DNA of 64,000 nt, taken from assembly GCA_034440615.1 (NCBI GenBank), contig JAOTOM010004384.1:124001-188000 (forward strand), in the 5' to 3' direction. The notes under the pieces are model-generated. The model was not told the DNA's origin and ran no database searches. It was given only the letters and a program-made list of their open reading frames with translations. The position numbers and the translations under genes were made by a program. This document shows positions 12,601 through 21,614 of the stretch, piece by piece (position 1 is the stretch's first letter; each line of letters opens with the position of its first letter). This DNA is from Ashinkailepas kermadecensis. Taxonomy: Eukaryota; Arthropoda; Thecostraca; Neolepadidae.

Positions 12601-13405
12601 AACTCAACCAAGGTCGGAAGCTGGGCCCTGCAATATCGTTCGGCAACCGGTGACGTAACATGGGCTGGACAATTGCTCAGTCCCGTAGGTGCTCCAGCCA
12701 TACTTCCGTGCTTTCCACACGAAATTTCCGATCCTAAATACCATCAAAATGGGACAAAGTCGGATTCATTTGAAAGCTTGAAGAATATTGTCCACGAATA
12801 TGAGCCTTATTTTTCCATAACACTAGGATTTTTTTATTGGACCCGCGCTAACTGCATTCATGTCGAGCGCCGCAGGAATCGCGCGGTGCAACGGGTAGTA
12901 GCAGTATGATGAGACAGGCGAACTGAAGATCACGGCTGGGAAGGAGGGGTAGGAGCAAGTAAGAGATAACTGTTGCAACATAATTCCTCCCCACTCGGTG
13001 CAGGGGCGTAAAGAAGGATGGGGGCAATGGTGACATGTCCCTCCCATGGGAATGTGGTACCCCTATAGCGGGCCGCAACAGCGGGTTCGGCGAGCTAAGA
13101 GTGATGGCCAAAGCAGTGCGCCATGTTTACAGTCATGGCCCAAACGCTGCACCACATTTGCCGTCATGGCCCAAACGCCGCTCCACATTCGCCTCGTCAG
13201 GGCGGCACGCAACGCGTCATTACTCACCGCCCCCTCGCCGTAGCTAGCGGCGAGTTGACGCATGCGCAGGAGCACGGCAAACTAGCACAGCTGTTAGAAA
13301 GTGTGACGTCTACGCGGCCGCAATACTAATGCGTTTGTATGTGACACTATATAGTCTACCGCCTTTCCGCGGGGGCTGGACGAGACTCGAGGCTGGAGAA
13401 GACGG
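12601..13405. other. 5' flank of LINE copy A
   Basis: No gene is recognised. A short direct repeat TCATGGCCCAAACG occurs twice near 13132-13180. The sequence becomes GA-rich just before the LINE begins. Confidence 0.5.
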
Positions 13406-13845
13406 GAGGAGACGGAGAGAAGAAGACGGAGGAGGGAAGAGATCCAGACCACACGCGGCGATTGAATATTGTTTGGCAATATTCAATCGCGGCACGCTTG
13501 AAAAGACCCAGCTTATAGCTGGCGATCGAGCACGAGAAGCCACCCACTGCCCCAAAGACCCCGACCCCCCCCTCCCAGCTGTCTCGTAGGTGTCCTTATT
13601 AGGGCATCTACGGGAAGTTCCGCCCCCCGGGACCACTAGTTGGTTGTCTGCCGGATTAGCCGGCCGGCGCCACTAGTTCGTTGCTCGCCGGAATAGCCGG
13701 CGTATCCCCCCTCCCATCCCCCTTCGGCCCAGCGGTGCTCACCAGCACCGTCGGGAAACCGAATTGTAGCAGCGGTCGGCTTTGATTGTTTTTTGTCCAA
13801 TCCCACCCACTAGGTTAGAGCCAGCAGAGGTACCTTCCTGGTTTA
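13406..13845 (+). promoter_or_regulatory. LINE A 5' UTR, strongly structured
   Basis: It holds a perfect 14-bp stem with a 5-base TTTGG loop at 13458-13490 (GCGATTGAATATTG and its complement). Two tandem sections each contain CCACTAGTT and a GCCGG-AT-AGCCGG mini-hairpin, and there is a GGTGCT/AGCACC hairpin near 13733-13750. The same structures recur in copies B and C. This could support translation or RNA packaging; that is inference. Confidence 0.7.
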
Positions 13846-13852
13846 ATGGATC

Positions 13853-15352
13853 GTGCTAGCGGCCTTTTGCCGTGACTGCGCCCGCCTCTGTTGGCTACTC
13901 CCATCCCTCCAAGCACTGTGTCTCTCTACCCCTTTCGCACTACACTTCTCTTCACACTTTTTCTTGCAGCACCCCTTCAGGGTGCCTCTCTTGTCAGCAC
14001 CCCTTCAGGGCGCCCTTCCCACACTCAGTCACCCCTCCCCTCTCCTCAGAGATCCAACCCCGCACCGGCATGGCCGGGGACCCCCGCCCCCCGCGGAGGG
14101 AGGACGCCGGCCGCGCCCAGGAGCCCGGGCTCCCCTGCCGCGAGATTCCCCAGACGGAGAATCCTTCGTGCTGATAGCACGGAAGGAGGGGTCCTGGGAC
14201 CGCACGTCCCCCTTTGCAGTGGCCAAGGAGTTCGACAGATGGACAGGAGGGGTAGTGGCGGCCCGCACCATCCGGTCGGGCGCCCTACTGGTACGGGTCC
14301 GTGACGCAACCCAGGCCAGGGCCCTCCTCCTTTTACGCCACTTCCTGGACCACCCTGTTGAGGTAGTGGTAGCCGACCGCCTCAACAACTCTTTCGTTAC
14401 GGTGTTCACCCCTGAGTTGGCACACCTACCAGAAGAGGAGCTCCTCGAGGAGCTGCTACCGCAAGGCGTCTGCGAGGTCGTCAGCCTGAGGCGCCCCTCA
14501 GCATCGACCCCGAGCCCCCTTCTCAAAGTGGGGTACCGGTCACTCGACCCGCCGACTCACCTCTATGCAGGGTACCTGCGGTACCCCTGCCGTCCATGGA
14601 CCCCACCCCCAAGCGCTGTGGGTTCTGTCAGAGGTATGGACACCACAGTGGGGTCTGCGCGTGCCCGCAACCCAGTGTGCGGCCATTGTGCCGAGGCACA
14701 CACCACGGCCCAGTGCGAGGCCCAGGAACCGCGATGCGCAGCCTGCGCGGGCCCTCACCCCGCCTCCTACCCCCGCTGCCCAGTCTGGCTGGATGCCAAG
14801 GCACACCAGCAGCGACCCCGGACAGCCCCCCCAGCTCCGCCCCCGCCGCAGGGGCCACCCTCAGCCTGGGGTCAACCGCATCTTCAGCCCCTCTGGCCGA
14901 CCCCGGCCGAGGCGGCCGTCCGCCCGCTGACCCGTGCGCCCACGCGCAACGAGCACCCGCTCAACCACCCCAATCCCACACCGGACTCACGCCCTGCTCT
15001 CGCCGCTGGATCATCCGCCTCCAGGCCCCCCCGGAGTAGATCGGCCGCCATGCCCCCACGGGATCAGGCCCCCTCTGCACCGCCCCTCCAGGACCACCCC
15101 AGCACCCCCTCCACCCAGCCACCCTCTCGGGCTCAGGCCACCCCGGCGACCTCCCCTCAGGTCCTCCCATCTCCCTCCACCTGCCCATCGCAGTCCTCTC
15201 AGGACAGTCCTGACCCCCCTCCGCATGCTCAGGAACCCCCCAGGGACCCAGAGCAGACAGCCACACCAGAGTCGTCTGATTATGAAACAGACGACTCTGC
15301 CTCACCATCACCGCCACACACGCGGCTGCGGGAGCGTGATCACAACCATTAA
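13853..15352 (+). CDS. LINE A ORF1, gag-like RNA-binding protein
   Basis: Nucleic-acid-binding protein of the retrotransposon RNP. After a low-complexity lead, an RRM-like region runs from DGESFVLIARKEGSW through SPFAVAKEF and GALLVRVRD to PWTPPP. Cys/His knuckles follow (CGHCAEAH..., CAACAGPHP...C), then a long Pro/Ser-rich tail ending HTRLRERDHNH. The first knuckle is destroyed in this copy by a one-base loss near 14612 and a one-base gain near 14660 that restore the frame. No in-frame ATG precedes the RRM-like region. The conserved ATG at 14070 is in the +1 frame relative to this ORF. The stop overlaps the ORF2 start as TAATG. Confidence 0.85.
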   Translation: MLAAFCRDCARLCWLLPSLQALCLSTPFALHFSSHFFLQHPFRVPLLSAPLQGALPTLSHPSPLLRDPTPHRHGRGPPPPAEGGRRPRPGARAPLPRDSPDGESFVLIARKEGSWDRTSPFAVAKEFDRWTGGVVAARTIRSGALLVRVRDATQARALLLLRHFLDHPVEVVVADRLNNSFVTVFTPELAHLPEEELLEELLPQGVCEVVSLRRPSASTPSPLLKVGYRSLDPPTHLYAGYLRYPCRPWTPPPSAVGSVRGMDTTVGSARARNPVCGHCAEAHTTAQCEAQEPRCAACAGPHPASYPRCPVWLDAKAHQQRPRTAPPAPPPPQGPPSAWGQPHLQPLWPTPAEAAVRPLTRAPTRNEHPLNHPNPTPDSRPALAAGSSASRPPRSRSAAMPPRDQAPSAPPLQDHPSTPSTQPPSRAQATPATSPQVLPSPSTCPSQSSQDSPDPPPHAQEPPRDPEQTATPESSDYETDDSASPSPPHTRLRERDHNH

Positions 15353-18300
15353 TGCAGACACCCACCACTGAATTCTTGCTCCAATGGAATACGAGGTCAC
15401 TCATATCCCATTGGGCAGAATTCAAGGAATATATTATCAAAAATAAACCATTGGTAGCCGCCGTTCAGGAGACCCGATGGCGCGACAACGACCCATATAA
15501 TTTTAACATCTATGGCTATTCTCTCTATACCAACAACGTAAATTCTACACCCCGCGGCGGCGGGGTTGCTCTATTTATCTCAGACACCCTCCTTCATCGT
15601 CAGATCAACATTGCTAATAACCTAAATTTTATTGCTGTTTCGGTCCAAATTGCACAACTAGAGCTTACTATACTCTCTCTTTACCTCTCACCTTCTCTTA
15701 CACTATCCTTATCTTCTGTGACCGACCTTTTCGGCCTCCTTCCTCACCCCTGTCTGTTGCTGGGTGACTTCAATGCCCATCACCAGGCTTGGGGCTGCCA
15801 CTCCACATCACCTCGCGGACATCACATCGAAACTCTCCTCAACACCCACAACATGGTCTTTTTAAACGACCAAACACCCACACACAACACCGACATCGCC
15901 CCTTTCCGTCCATCCGCCATTGACCTGTCTTTGGCTACAGCCTCTATTTCACCCCTCTTCTCTTGGCATGTTCAACCCGATCCCCACTTTAGCGATCATT
16001 TTCCCATTCATATCATGCTTGAACGCTCAGCCCAAGCTAGAGATTATTTATTTCTACCCCGCTGGAATGTTCGCAAAGCGAAATGGCCAACTTTTTCCCA
16101 AGAAATTGACACCGTCTTTCCTCCGCATTCACACCCCCCAATATCAGCCCTTCTTGACACCATACTACTCGCGGCAGAAAATCATGTCCCCCACACTCGT
16201 CGCTCCCCCGGTCGTCACCACGTGCCGTGGTGGAACGACGAGTGTCAACGCGCCGTCGCTCGGCGGCGGCGGGCTGAGCGAAAATTTCGAAAAAACCTTA
16301 CCCCACAAAACATGTTAGAAGCCCGCGAGGCTAAAAAACGTTGCCAGCAGACTATCCTAGCGGCCAAAAAACACAGCTGGCAACTTTATTCAAACTCGTT
16401 CAATCGATTTACCCCCATCGGCCAAATTTGGTCCAAAATTCGCTCTTTCACAAATGGCAGATCCCCACACCGCGGATTCCCACAACTGACAATTAACCAT
16501 CGCAGCATCACAGAACCCTCAGACGTCGCGGAACACTTTGCCACCTATTATGCTGACATCTCCTCAAACGCACAATACTCACAACACACCACCGACTTCT
16601 TACGAACCACTCTCGCCACCTGCAACTTTACCTCGGACAACACTGAATCATATAATGCCCCATTTACTCCCTATGAGCTAACCTTATCCCTTTCCAAAGT
16701 AACCAACACTTCCCCTGGCCCTGACCAATTGGCATACCCCTTCTTCCAAAATCTATCCGACGCCGGAAAAGAAAATCTCCTCTCAGCACTAAATCAATTA
16801 TGGACTGACGGCACTTTTCCCCCTTCCTGGTCTACTAGCACTATCATTCCTATCGCTAAACCTCGCAAACCTCGCGACCTTCCCTCTAGCTATCGACCTA
16901 TCTCTCTCACTAGTTGTGCCTCTAAAATCTTTGAGCGCATGGTCAATGGTCGAATCAGAGTACACCTCGAAAACAACAACATTCTCTCCCCCTTTCAAAG
17001 CGGATTCCGACCCAGACACAGCACCGCCGACAACCTCTTCCAACTAGTTGATTCGATACAGCGCGGCTTCATGAAAAAATATGAAACCGTCGCACTTTTT
17101 CTCGACTTGAAATCCGCATTCAATAAAGTACACAGTTCGGCCCTCCAAATCAAATTACATCGTATTGGCATACGAGGCAGAATGGCAAAATTTATCTCCA
17201 ACTTCCTCGCTGATAGAACATTCACCGTCCGCTGCGGCAATATCCATTCTCGGCCCCAGAAACTCGATCAAGGCGTCCCACAAGGCAGCGTGCTATCCCC
17301 CACCCTCTTTCTCATCATGATTAACGATGCTCTCGCCGACCTCCACAACATAGCCCCCTGCCTAAAATACTCCATTTACGCCGATGATCTGGCCATATGG
17401 TGCACGCACCGTTCGGCAGACAAAGCAAATTATCTTATGCAGCGCGCCATGAATCAAATTGATTCCTGGTGCTCCCTTTGGGGACTGCAAATCTCCCCCG
17501 CAAAATCCGTCACAATGCTTTTCTCACGGCTCCACACGTACATCCCACCTACTACTCCGCTCCGCTATCGCGAACAAATTATCCCTCTCCAAACCACATT
17601 CACATATCTTGGCATCATACTAGACAAAAGTCTTTGTTTCGGCCCTCATATTGCTTATCTAAAACAACGCTGCGCAAAACGGCTAAATCTCCTGCGCTGC
17701 ATCTCCGGTCGCGACTGGGGTGCAGACAGGGCTACCCTCAACACTATGTATATCGCTCTGATTCGCTCCGTCCTGGAATACAATGCGTTTATCTTCGATC
17801 ATATATCTCCGTCACACATCACAACACTTGAACGCATACAAAATCACGCTCTTCGCCTCATCACCGGAGCACACCGCACTACACCCATTACTAGTCTCCG
17901 GGCTGAGGCCCACCTCCCCAGTTTACAACACCGCAGAACACTCCAACTAGTCAGATACCACTTTCGGACCACAACACAGCTCAACCACCCTGCCACCCCC
18001 GCACTCACTAAACCTCCCTTCAGACGTACCTATAATAGGAACAAACACAACATTGGCATACATTTGAAACATGTCCTTACTCTCGCACTCAAATTCCCCA
18101 AGGTAACCCTCGGCAAATTCCCTCCCCTTCTCCCCTTTTGGCACATGTATCACCCCAAGCTCGAATATCTCTTCCACCAAAACAAAAAATTACTTTCCCC
18201 CATCGAAACCCAACAAACATTTTTCGAATATCAAGCCGCCCACCCCCATCATACATACTTCTACACAGACGGCTCCCGTACCACCGACGGTACGGGAGCT

Positions 18301-19089
18301 GCTTGGTGCGGTGGACCCAGCTTTGGCCAAATAAAATTAACACCACACCACTCGGTTTACACCTCAGAACTAGTCGCAATCTACGCCTGTCTACACCACA
18401 TCATTCAACACCACATCTCCACACCAACCATCATCTGCACCGACTCACGTTCTTCCATCGACGCTCTCGCAGCCATACACAACACCACACACCCCACACT
18501 CCACGCTATCCGGGAACTCTATCACACACATCATGTCCACCTTCACCTCACACTGCTCTGGATCCCTGGCCACATGGGGATTCCGGGCAACGAGCGGGCA
18601 GATGAGCTCGCACGTCGAGCCATCGATCTCCCACCCACCCCCAACCTCCCAGTCCCCCCCTGTGACCTTCTATCCCTCACCAACCGATTATTCAACACAT
18701 ATCTCCAGGCATGCTGGAATCACAACACTACTCACTTGCACCACATTAAACCCCTTCTCGCCAAATGGCCCTCTTCCAGACAACTCACGCGCTCACACGA
18801 GATCCACCTTGCTCGACTCCGACTCGGGCACACGAATCTCACGCATAATTTCCTCTTTGATCGACCTCTCCGCGCTCCGCCCTGCCAAACATGTGGTGTT
18901 CGTAACACTGTGGAACATTTCTTGCTTATTTGCCCAGCCTACCAACTACAACGTCGCCCACTTCTTACCTACATTGCGCAAAATCGTCTTCCACTTTCAC
19001 TACCAAGCCTCCTCGGTGACAAGCACCCGGACCTCATTGACATACTATTCACATACTTGCACGGCACGAAACTTGAGGAAGTAATTTGA
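15352..19089 (+). CDS. LINE A ORF2: endonuclease, reverse transcriptase, RNase H
   Basis: A 1245-residue polyprotein for target-primed reverse transcription. The APE-type endonuclease (about 1-230) shows NTRSL, QETRW (39-43), LGDFNAHH (137-144), the SAIDLSLA block and SDHFPIH (214-220). The reverse transcriptase shows SGFRPRHST, FLDLKSAFN, QGVPQGSVLSP and the catalytic YADD (676-679). RNase H has YTDGS (from 971), SELVAIYA, CTDSRSS and WIPGHMGIPGNERADELA. A zinc motif CQTCGVRNTVEHFLLIC starts at 1178. All catalytic residues are present and no stop interrupts it. The start ATG shares its A with the ORF1 TAA, suggesting coupled reinitiation. Confidence 0.95.
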   Translation: MQTPTTEFLLQWNTRSLISHWAEFKEYIIKNKPLVAAVQETRWRDNDPYNFNIYGYSLYTNNVNSTPRGGGVALFISDTLLHRQINIANNLNFIAVSVQIAQLELTILSLYLSPSLTLSLSSVTDLFGLLPHPCLLLGDFNAHHQAWGCHSTSPRGHHIETLLNTHNMVFLNDQTPTHNTDIAPFRPSAIDLSLATASISPLFSWHVQPDPHFSDHFPIHIMLERSAQARDYLFLPRWNVRKAKWPTFSQEIDTVFPPHSHPPISALLDTILLAAENHVPHTRRSPGRHHVPWWNDECQRAVARRRRAERKFRKNLTPQNMLEAREAKKRCQQTILAAKKHSWQLYSNSFNRFTPIGQIWSKIRSFTNGRSPHRGFPQLTINHRSITEPSDVAEHFATYYADISSNAQYSQHTTDFLRTTLATCNFTSDNTESYNAPFTPYELTLSLSKVTNTSPGPDQLAYPFFQNLSDAGKENLLSALNQLWTDGTFPPSWSTSTIIPIAKPRKPRDLPSSYRPISLTSCASKIFERMVNGRIRVHLENNNILSPFQSGFRPRHSTADNLFQLVDSIQRGFMKKYETVALFLDLKSAFNKVHSSALQIKLHRIGIRGRMAKFISNFLADRTFTVRCGNIHSRPQKLDQGVPQGSVLSPTLFLIMINDALADLHNIAPCLKYSIYADDLAIWCTHRSADKANYLMQRAMNQIDSWCSLWGLQISPAKSVTMLFSRLHTYIPPTTPLRYREQIIPLQTTFTYLGIILDKSLCFGPHIAYLKQRCAKRLNLLRCISGRDWGADRATLNTMYIALIRSVLEYNAFIFDHISPSHITTLERIQNHALRLITGAHRTTPITSLRAEAHLPSLQHRRTLQLVRYHFRTTTQLNHPATPALTKPPFRRTYNRNKHNIGIHLKHVLTLALKFPKVTLGKFPPLLPFWHMYHPKLEYLFHQNKKLLSPIETQQTFFEYQAAHPHHTYFYTDGSRTTDGTGAAWCGGPSFGQIKLTPHHSVYTSELVAIYACLHHIIQHHISTPTIICTDSRSSIDALAAIHNTTHPTLHAIRELYHTHHVHLHLTLLWIPGHMGIPGNERADELARRAIDLPPTPNLPVPPCDLLSLTNRLFNTYLQACWNHNTTHLHHIKPLLAKWPSSRQLTRSHEIHLARLRLGHTNLTHNFLFDRPLRAPPCQTCGVRNTVEHFLLICPAYQLQRRPLLTYIAQNRLPLSLPSLLGDKHPDLIDILFTYLHGTKLEEVI

Positions 19090-19673
19090 AGTCAAACGCT
19101 ATCATCTCCATCGTCGCTAAACACATACATATAGGTTGTATCACACTAGGTAGGCAGAGACCGATCCAATTTGGCCAAAACGGACGGTTCTCCTTATAAA
19201 TTGCGCTTGGTTTTTCACCTTCGGGTTTTCCAAGCTGCTTGGTTTTTTCACCTCTCAGGTTTTTCCAAGCCTTAACTAAAACATACACCTACACACACAA
19301 GGTCGGGCCCGACGCCCACGACTCGCCCTGGACGTCGGGCCTCTGCTTCGCTTTTTCGGTCGCAGGTGGGCAGTGGAGCCTCTCCGCAGGTTACGATGCT
19401 GCCCACCCTCCAAGTGTACTTCTATGTGTCGTGTATGTACGTGTGTCTGTGTATGTTTCACCCATGTATGTGTGTCGGACTTTACGCCACGTTCCTTGCT
19501 TGTCGGCGTCTCATCTTTCCTCTCTTTCTTAATTGATATAACCGGATGCCATATAAGCCGGATTAACGTAACCCTTTCCTTAACGTAGCATATCTCTAGC
19601 GGATGGCACTCGGCCTCGGCTAAAGATGGAAGAAAAAAAGAAGAAAAAAAGAACAAAAAGCGATTCTCTCGAT
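19090..19673 (+). other. LINE A 3' UTR and A-rich end
   Basis: Two tandem GCTTGG...CCAAGC hairpins lie at about 19205-19270. A TATAACCGGATGCC/CCGGATTAACG segment and an A/GA-rich end follow. The same layout is present after ORF2 of copy B. Tandem hairpins near the 3' end could be the reverse-transcriptase recognition site (inference). Confidence 0.7.
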
Positions 19674-20118
19674 GAGGAGACGGAGAGAAGAAGACGGAGG
19701 AGGGAAGAGATCCAGACCACACGCGGCGATTGAATATTGTTTGGCAATATTCAATCGCGGCACGCTTGAAAAGACCTAGCTTATAGTTGGCGATCGAGCA
19801 CGAGAAGCCACCCGCTGCCCCAAAGACCCCGACCCCCCCCTCCCAGCTGTCTCGTAGGTGTCCTTATTAGGGCATCTACGGGAAGCTCCGCCCCCCGGAC
19901 CACTAGTTGGTTGTCTGCCGGATTAGCCGGCCGGCGCCACTAGTTGGTTGCTCGCCGGAATAGCCGGCGTAGCCCCCCTCCCATCCCCCTTCGGCCCAGC
20001 GGTGCTCACCAGCACCGTCGGGAAACCGAATTGTAGCAGCGGTCGGCTTTGATTGTTTTTGTCCCATCCCACCCACTAGGTTAGAGCCAGCAGAGGTACC
20101 TTCCTGGTTTAATGGATC

Positions 20119-21303
20119 GTGCTAGCGGCCTTTGGCCGTGACTGCGCCCGCCTCTGTTGGCTACTCCCATCCCTCCAAGCACTGTGTCTCTCTACCCCTT
20201 TCGCACTACACTTCTCTTCACACTTTTCCTTGCAGCACCCCTTCAGGGTGCCTCTCTTGTCAGCACCCCTTCAGGGCGCCCTTCCCACACTCAGTCACCC
20301 CTCCCCTCTCCTCAGGGGTCCAACCCCGCACCGGCATGGCCGGGGACCCCCCGCCCCCGCGGAGGGCGGACGCCGGCCGCGCCCAGGAGCCCGGGCTCCC
20401 CCGCCGCGAGATCCCCCAGACGGAGAATCCTTCGTGCTGATAGCACGGAAGGAGGGGTCCTGGGACCGCACGTCCCCCTTTGCAGTGGCCAAGGAGCTCG
20501 ACAGATGGACAGGAGGGGTAGTGGCGGCCCGCACCATCCGGTCGGGCGCCCTACTGGTACGGGTCCGTGACGCAACCCAGGCCAGGGCCCTCCTTCTTTT
20601 ACGCCACTTCCTGGACCACCCTGTTGAGGTAGTGGTAGCCGACCGCCTCAACAACTCTTTCGTTACGGTGTTCGCCCCTGAGTTGGCACACCTACCAGAA
20701 GAGGAGCTCCTCGAGGAGCTGCTACCGCAAGGCGTCTGCGAGGTCGTCCGCCTGGGGCGCCCCTCAGCATCGACCCCGAGCCCCCTTCTCAAAGTGGGGT
20801 ACCGGTCACTCGACCCGCCGACTCACCTCTATGCAGGGTACCTGCGGTACCCCTGCCGTCCATGGACCCCACCCCCTAAGCGCTGTGGATTCTGTCAGAG
20901 GTATGGACACCACAGTGGGGTCTGCCGTGCCCGCAACCCAGTGTGCGGCCATTGTGCCGAGGCACACCCCACGGCCCAGTGCGAGGCCCAGGAACCGCGA
21001 TGCGCAGCCTGCGCGGGCCCTCACCCCGCCTCCTACCCCCGCTGCCCAGTCTGGCTGGATGCCAAGGCACACCAGCAGCGACCCCGGACAGCCCCCCCAG
21101 CTCCGCCCCCGCCGCAGGGGCCACCCTCAGCCTGGGGTCAACCGCATCTTCAGCCCCTCTGGCCGACCCCGGCCGAGGCGGCCGTCCGCCCGCTGACCCG
21201 TGCGCCCACGCGCAACGAGCACCCGCTCAACCACCCCAATCCCACACCGGACTCACGCCCTGCTCTCGCCGCTGGATCATCCGCCTCCAGGCCCCCGGAG
21301 TAG
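20119..21303 (+). CDS. LINE B ORF1, truncated by frameshift
   Basis: Same gag-like protein as copy A but with an intact first zinc knuckle CGFCQRYGHHSGVC (C-x2-C-x4-H-x4-C), followed by CGHCAEAHPTAQC and CAACAGPHPASYPRC. A C-run near 21290 is two bases shorter than in A, which brings in a stop at 21301-21303. The Pro/Ser tail continues in another frame to the ORF2 start. The conserved ATG (20336) is again in the +1 frame relative to the main ORF. Confidence 0.85.
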   Translation: MLAAFGRDCARLCWLLPSLQALCLSTPFALHFSSHFSLQHPFRVPLLSAPLQGALPTLSHPSPLLRGPTPHRHGRGPPAPAEGGRRPRPGARAPPPRDPPDGESFVLIARKEGSWDRTSPFAVAKELDRWTGGVVAARTIRSGALLVRVRDATQARALLLLRHFLDHPVEVVVADRLNNSFVTVFAPELAHLPEEELLEELLPQGVCEVVRLGRPSASTPSPLLKVGYRSLDPPTHLYAGYLRYPCRPWTPPPKRCGFCQRYGHHSGVCRARNPVCGHCAEAHPTAQCEAQEPRCAACAGPHPASYPRCPVWLDAKAHQQRPRTAPPAPPPPQGPPSAWGQPHLQPLWPTPAEAAVRPLTRAPTRNEHPLNHPNPTPDSRPALAAGSSASRPPE

Positions 21304-21614
21304 ATCGGCCGCCATGCCCCCACGGGATCAGGCCCCCTCTGCACCGCCCCTCCAGGACCACCCCAGCACCCCCTCCACCCAGCCACCCTCTCGGGCTCAG
21401 GCCACCCCGGCGACCTCCCCTCAGGTCCTCCCATCTCCCTCCACTTGTCCATCGCAGTCCTCTCAGGACAGTCCTGACCCCCTCCGCATGCTCAGGAACC
21501 CCCCAGGGACCCAGAGCAGACAGCCACACCAGAGTCGTCTGAATATGAATCAGACGACTCTGCCTCACCATCACCGCCACACACGCGGCTGCGGGAGCGT
21601 GATCACAACCAATA

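Larger units (their letters stand above)
13406..19673 (+). mobile_element. LINE copy A, full-length-looking, with RNase H
   Basis: A two-ORF non-LTR retrotransposon of about 6.3 kb. It has a GA-rich start, a structured GC-rich 5' UTR, ORF1 (gag-like with zinc knuckles), ORF2 (endonuclease, reverse transcriptase, RNase H), a 3' UTR and an A-rich end near 19640-19665. RNase H together with an APE endonuclease places it in the broad I/Jockey group, perhaps near I or Nimb; the exact clade is inference. Copy B begins directly after it with the shared GAGGAGACGG start. ORF2 appears intact; ORF1 has a damaged first zinc knuckle. Confidence 0.92.

Noticed and set aside
14029..14526. Minus-strand ORFs opposite LINE ORF1 (also near 20295 and 26638)
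   Set aside because: GC-rich antisense shadows of ORF1 without independent evidence.
13853..19089. Retrovirus or LTR element
   Set aside because: No LTRs, protease or integrase; the APE endonuclease and domain order are those of a non-LTR retrotransposon.
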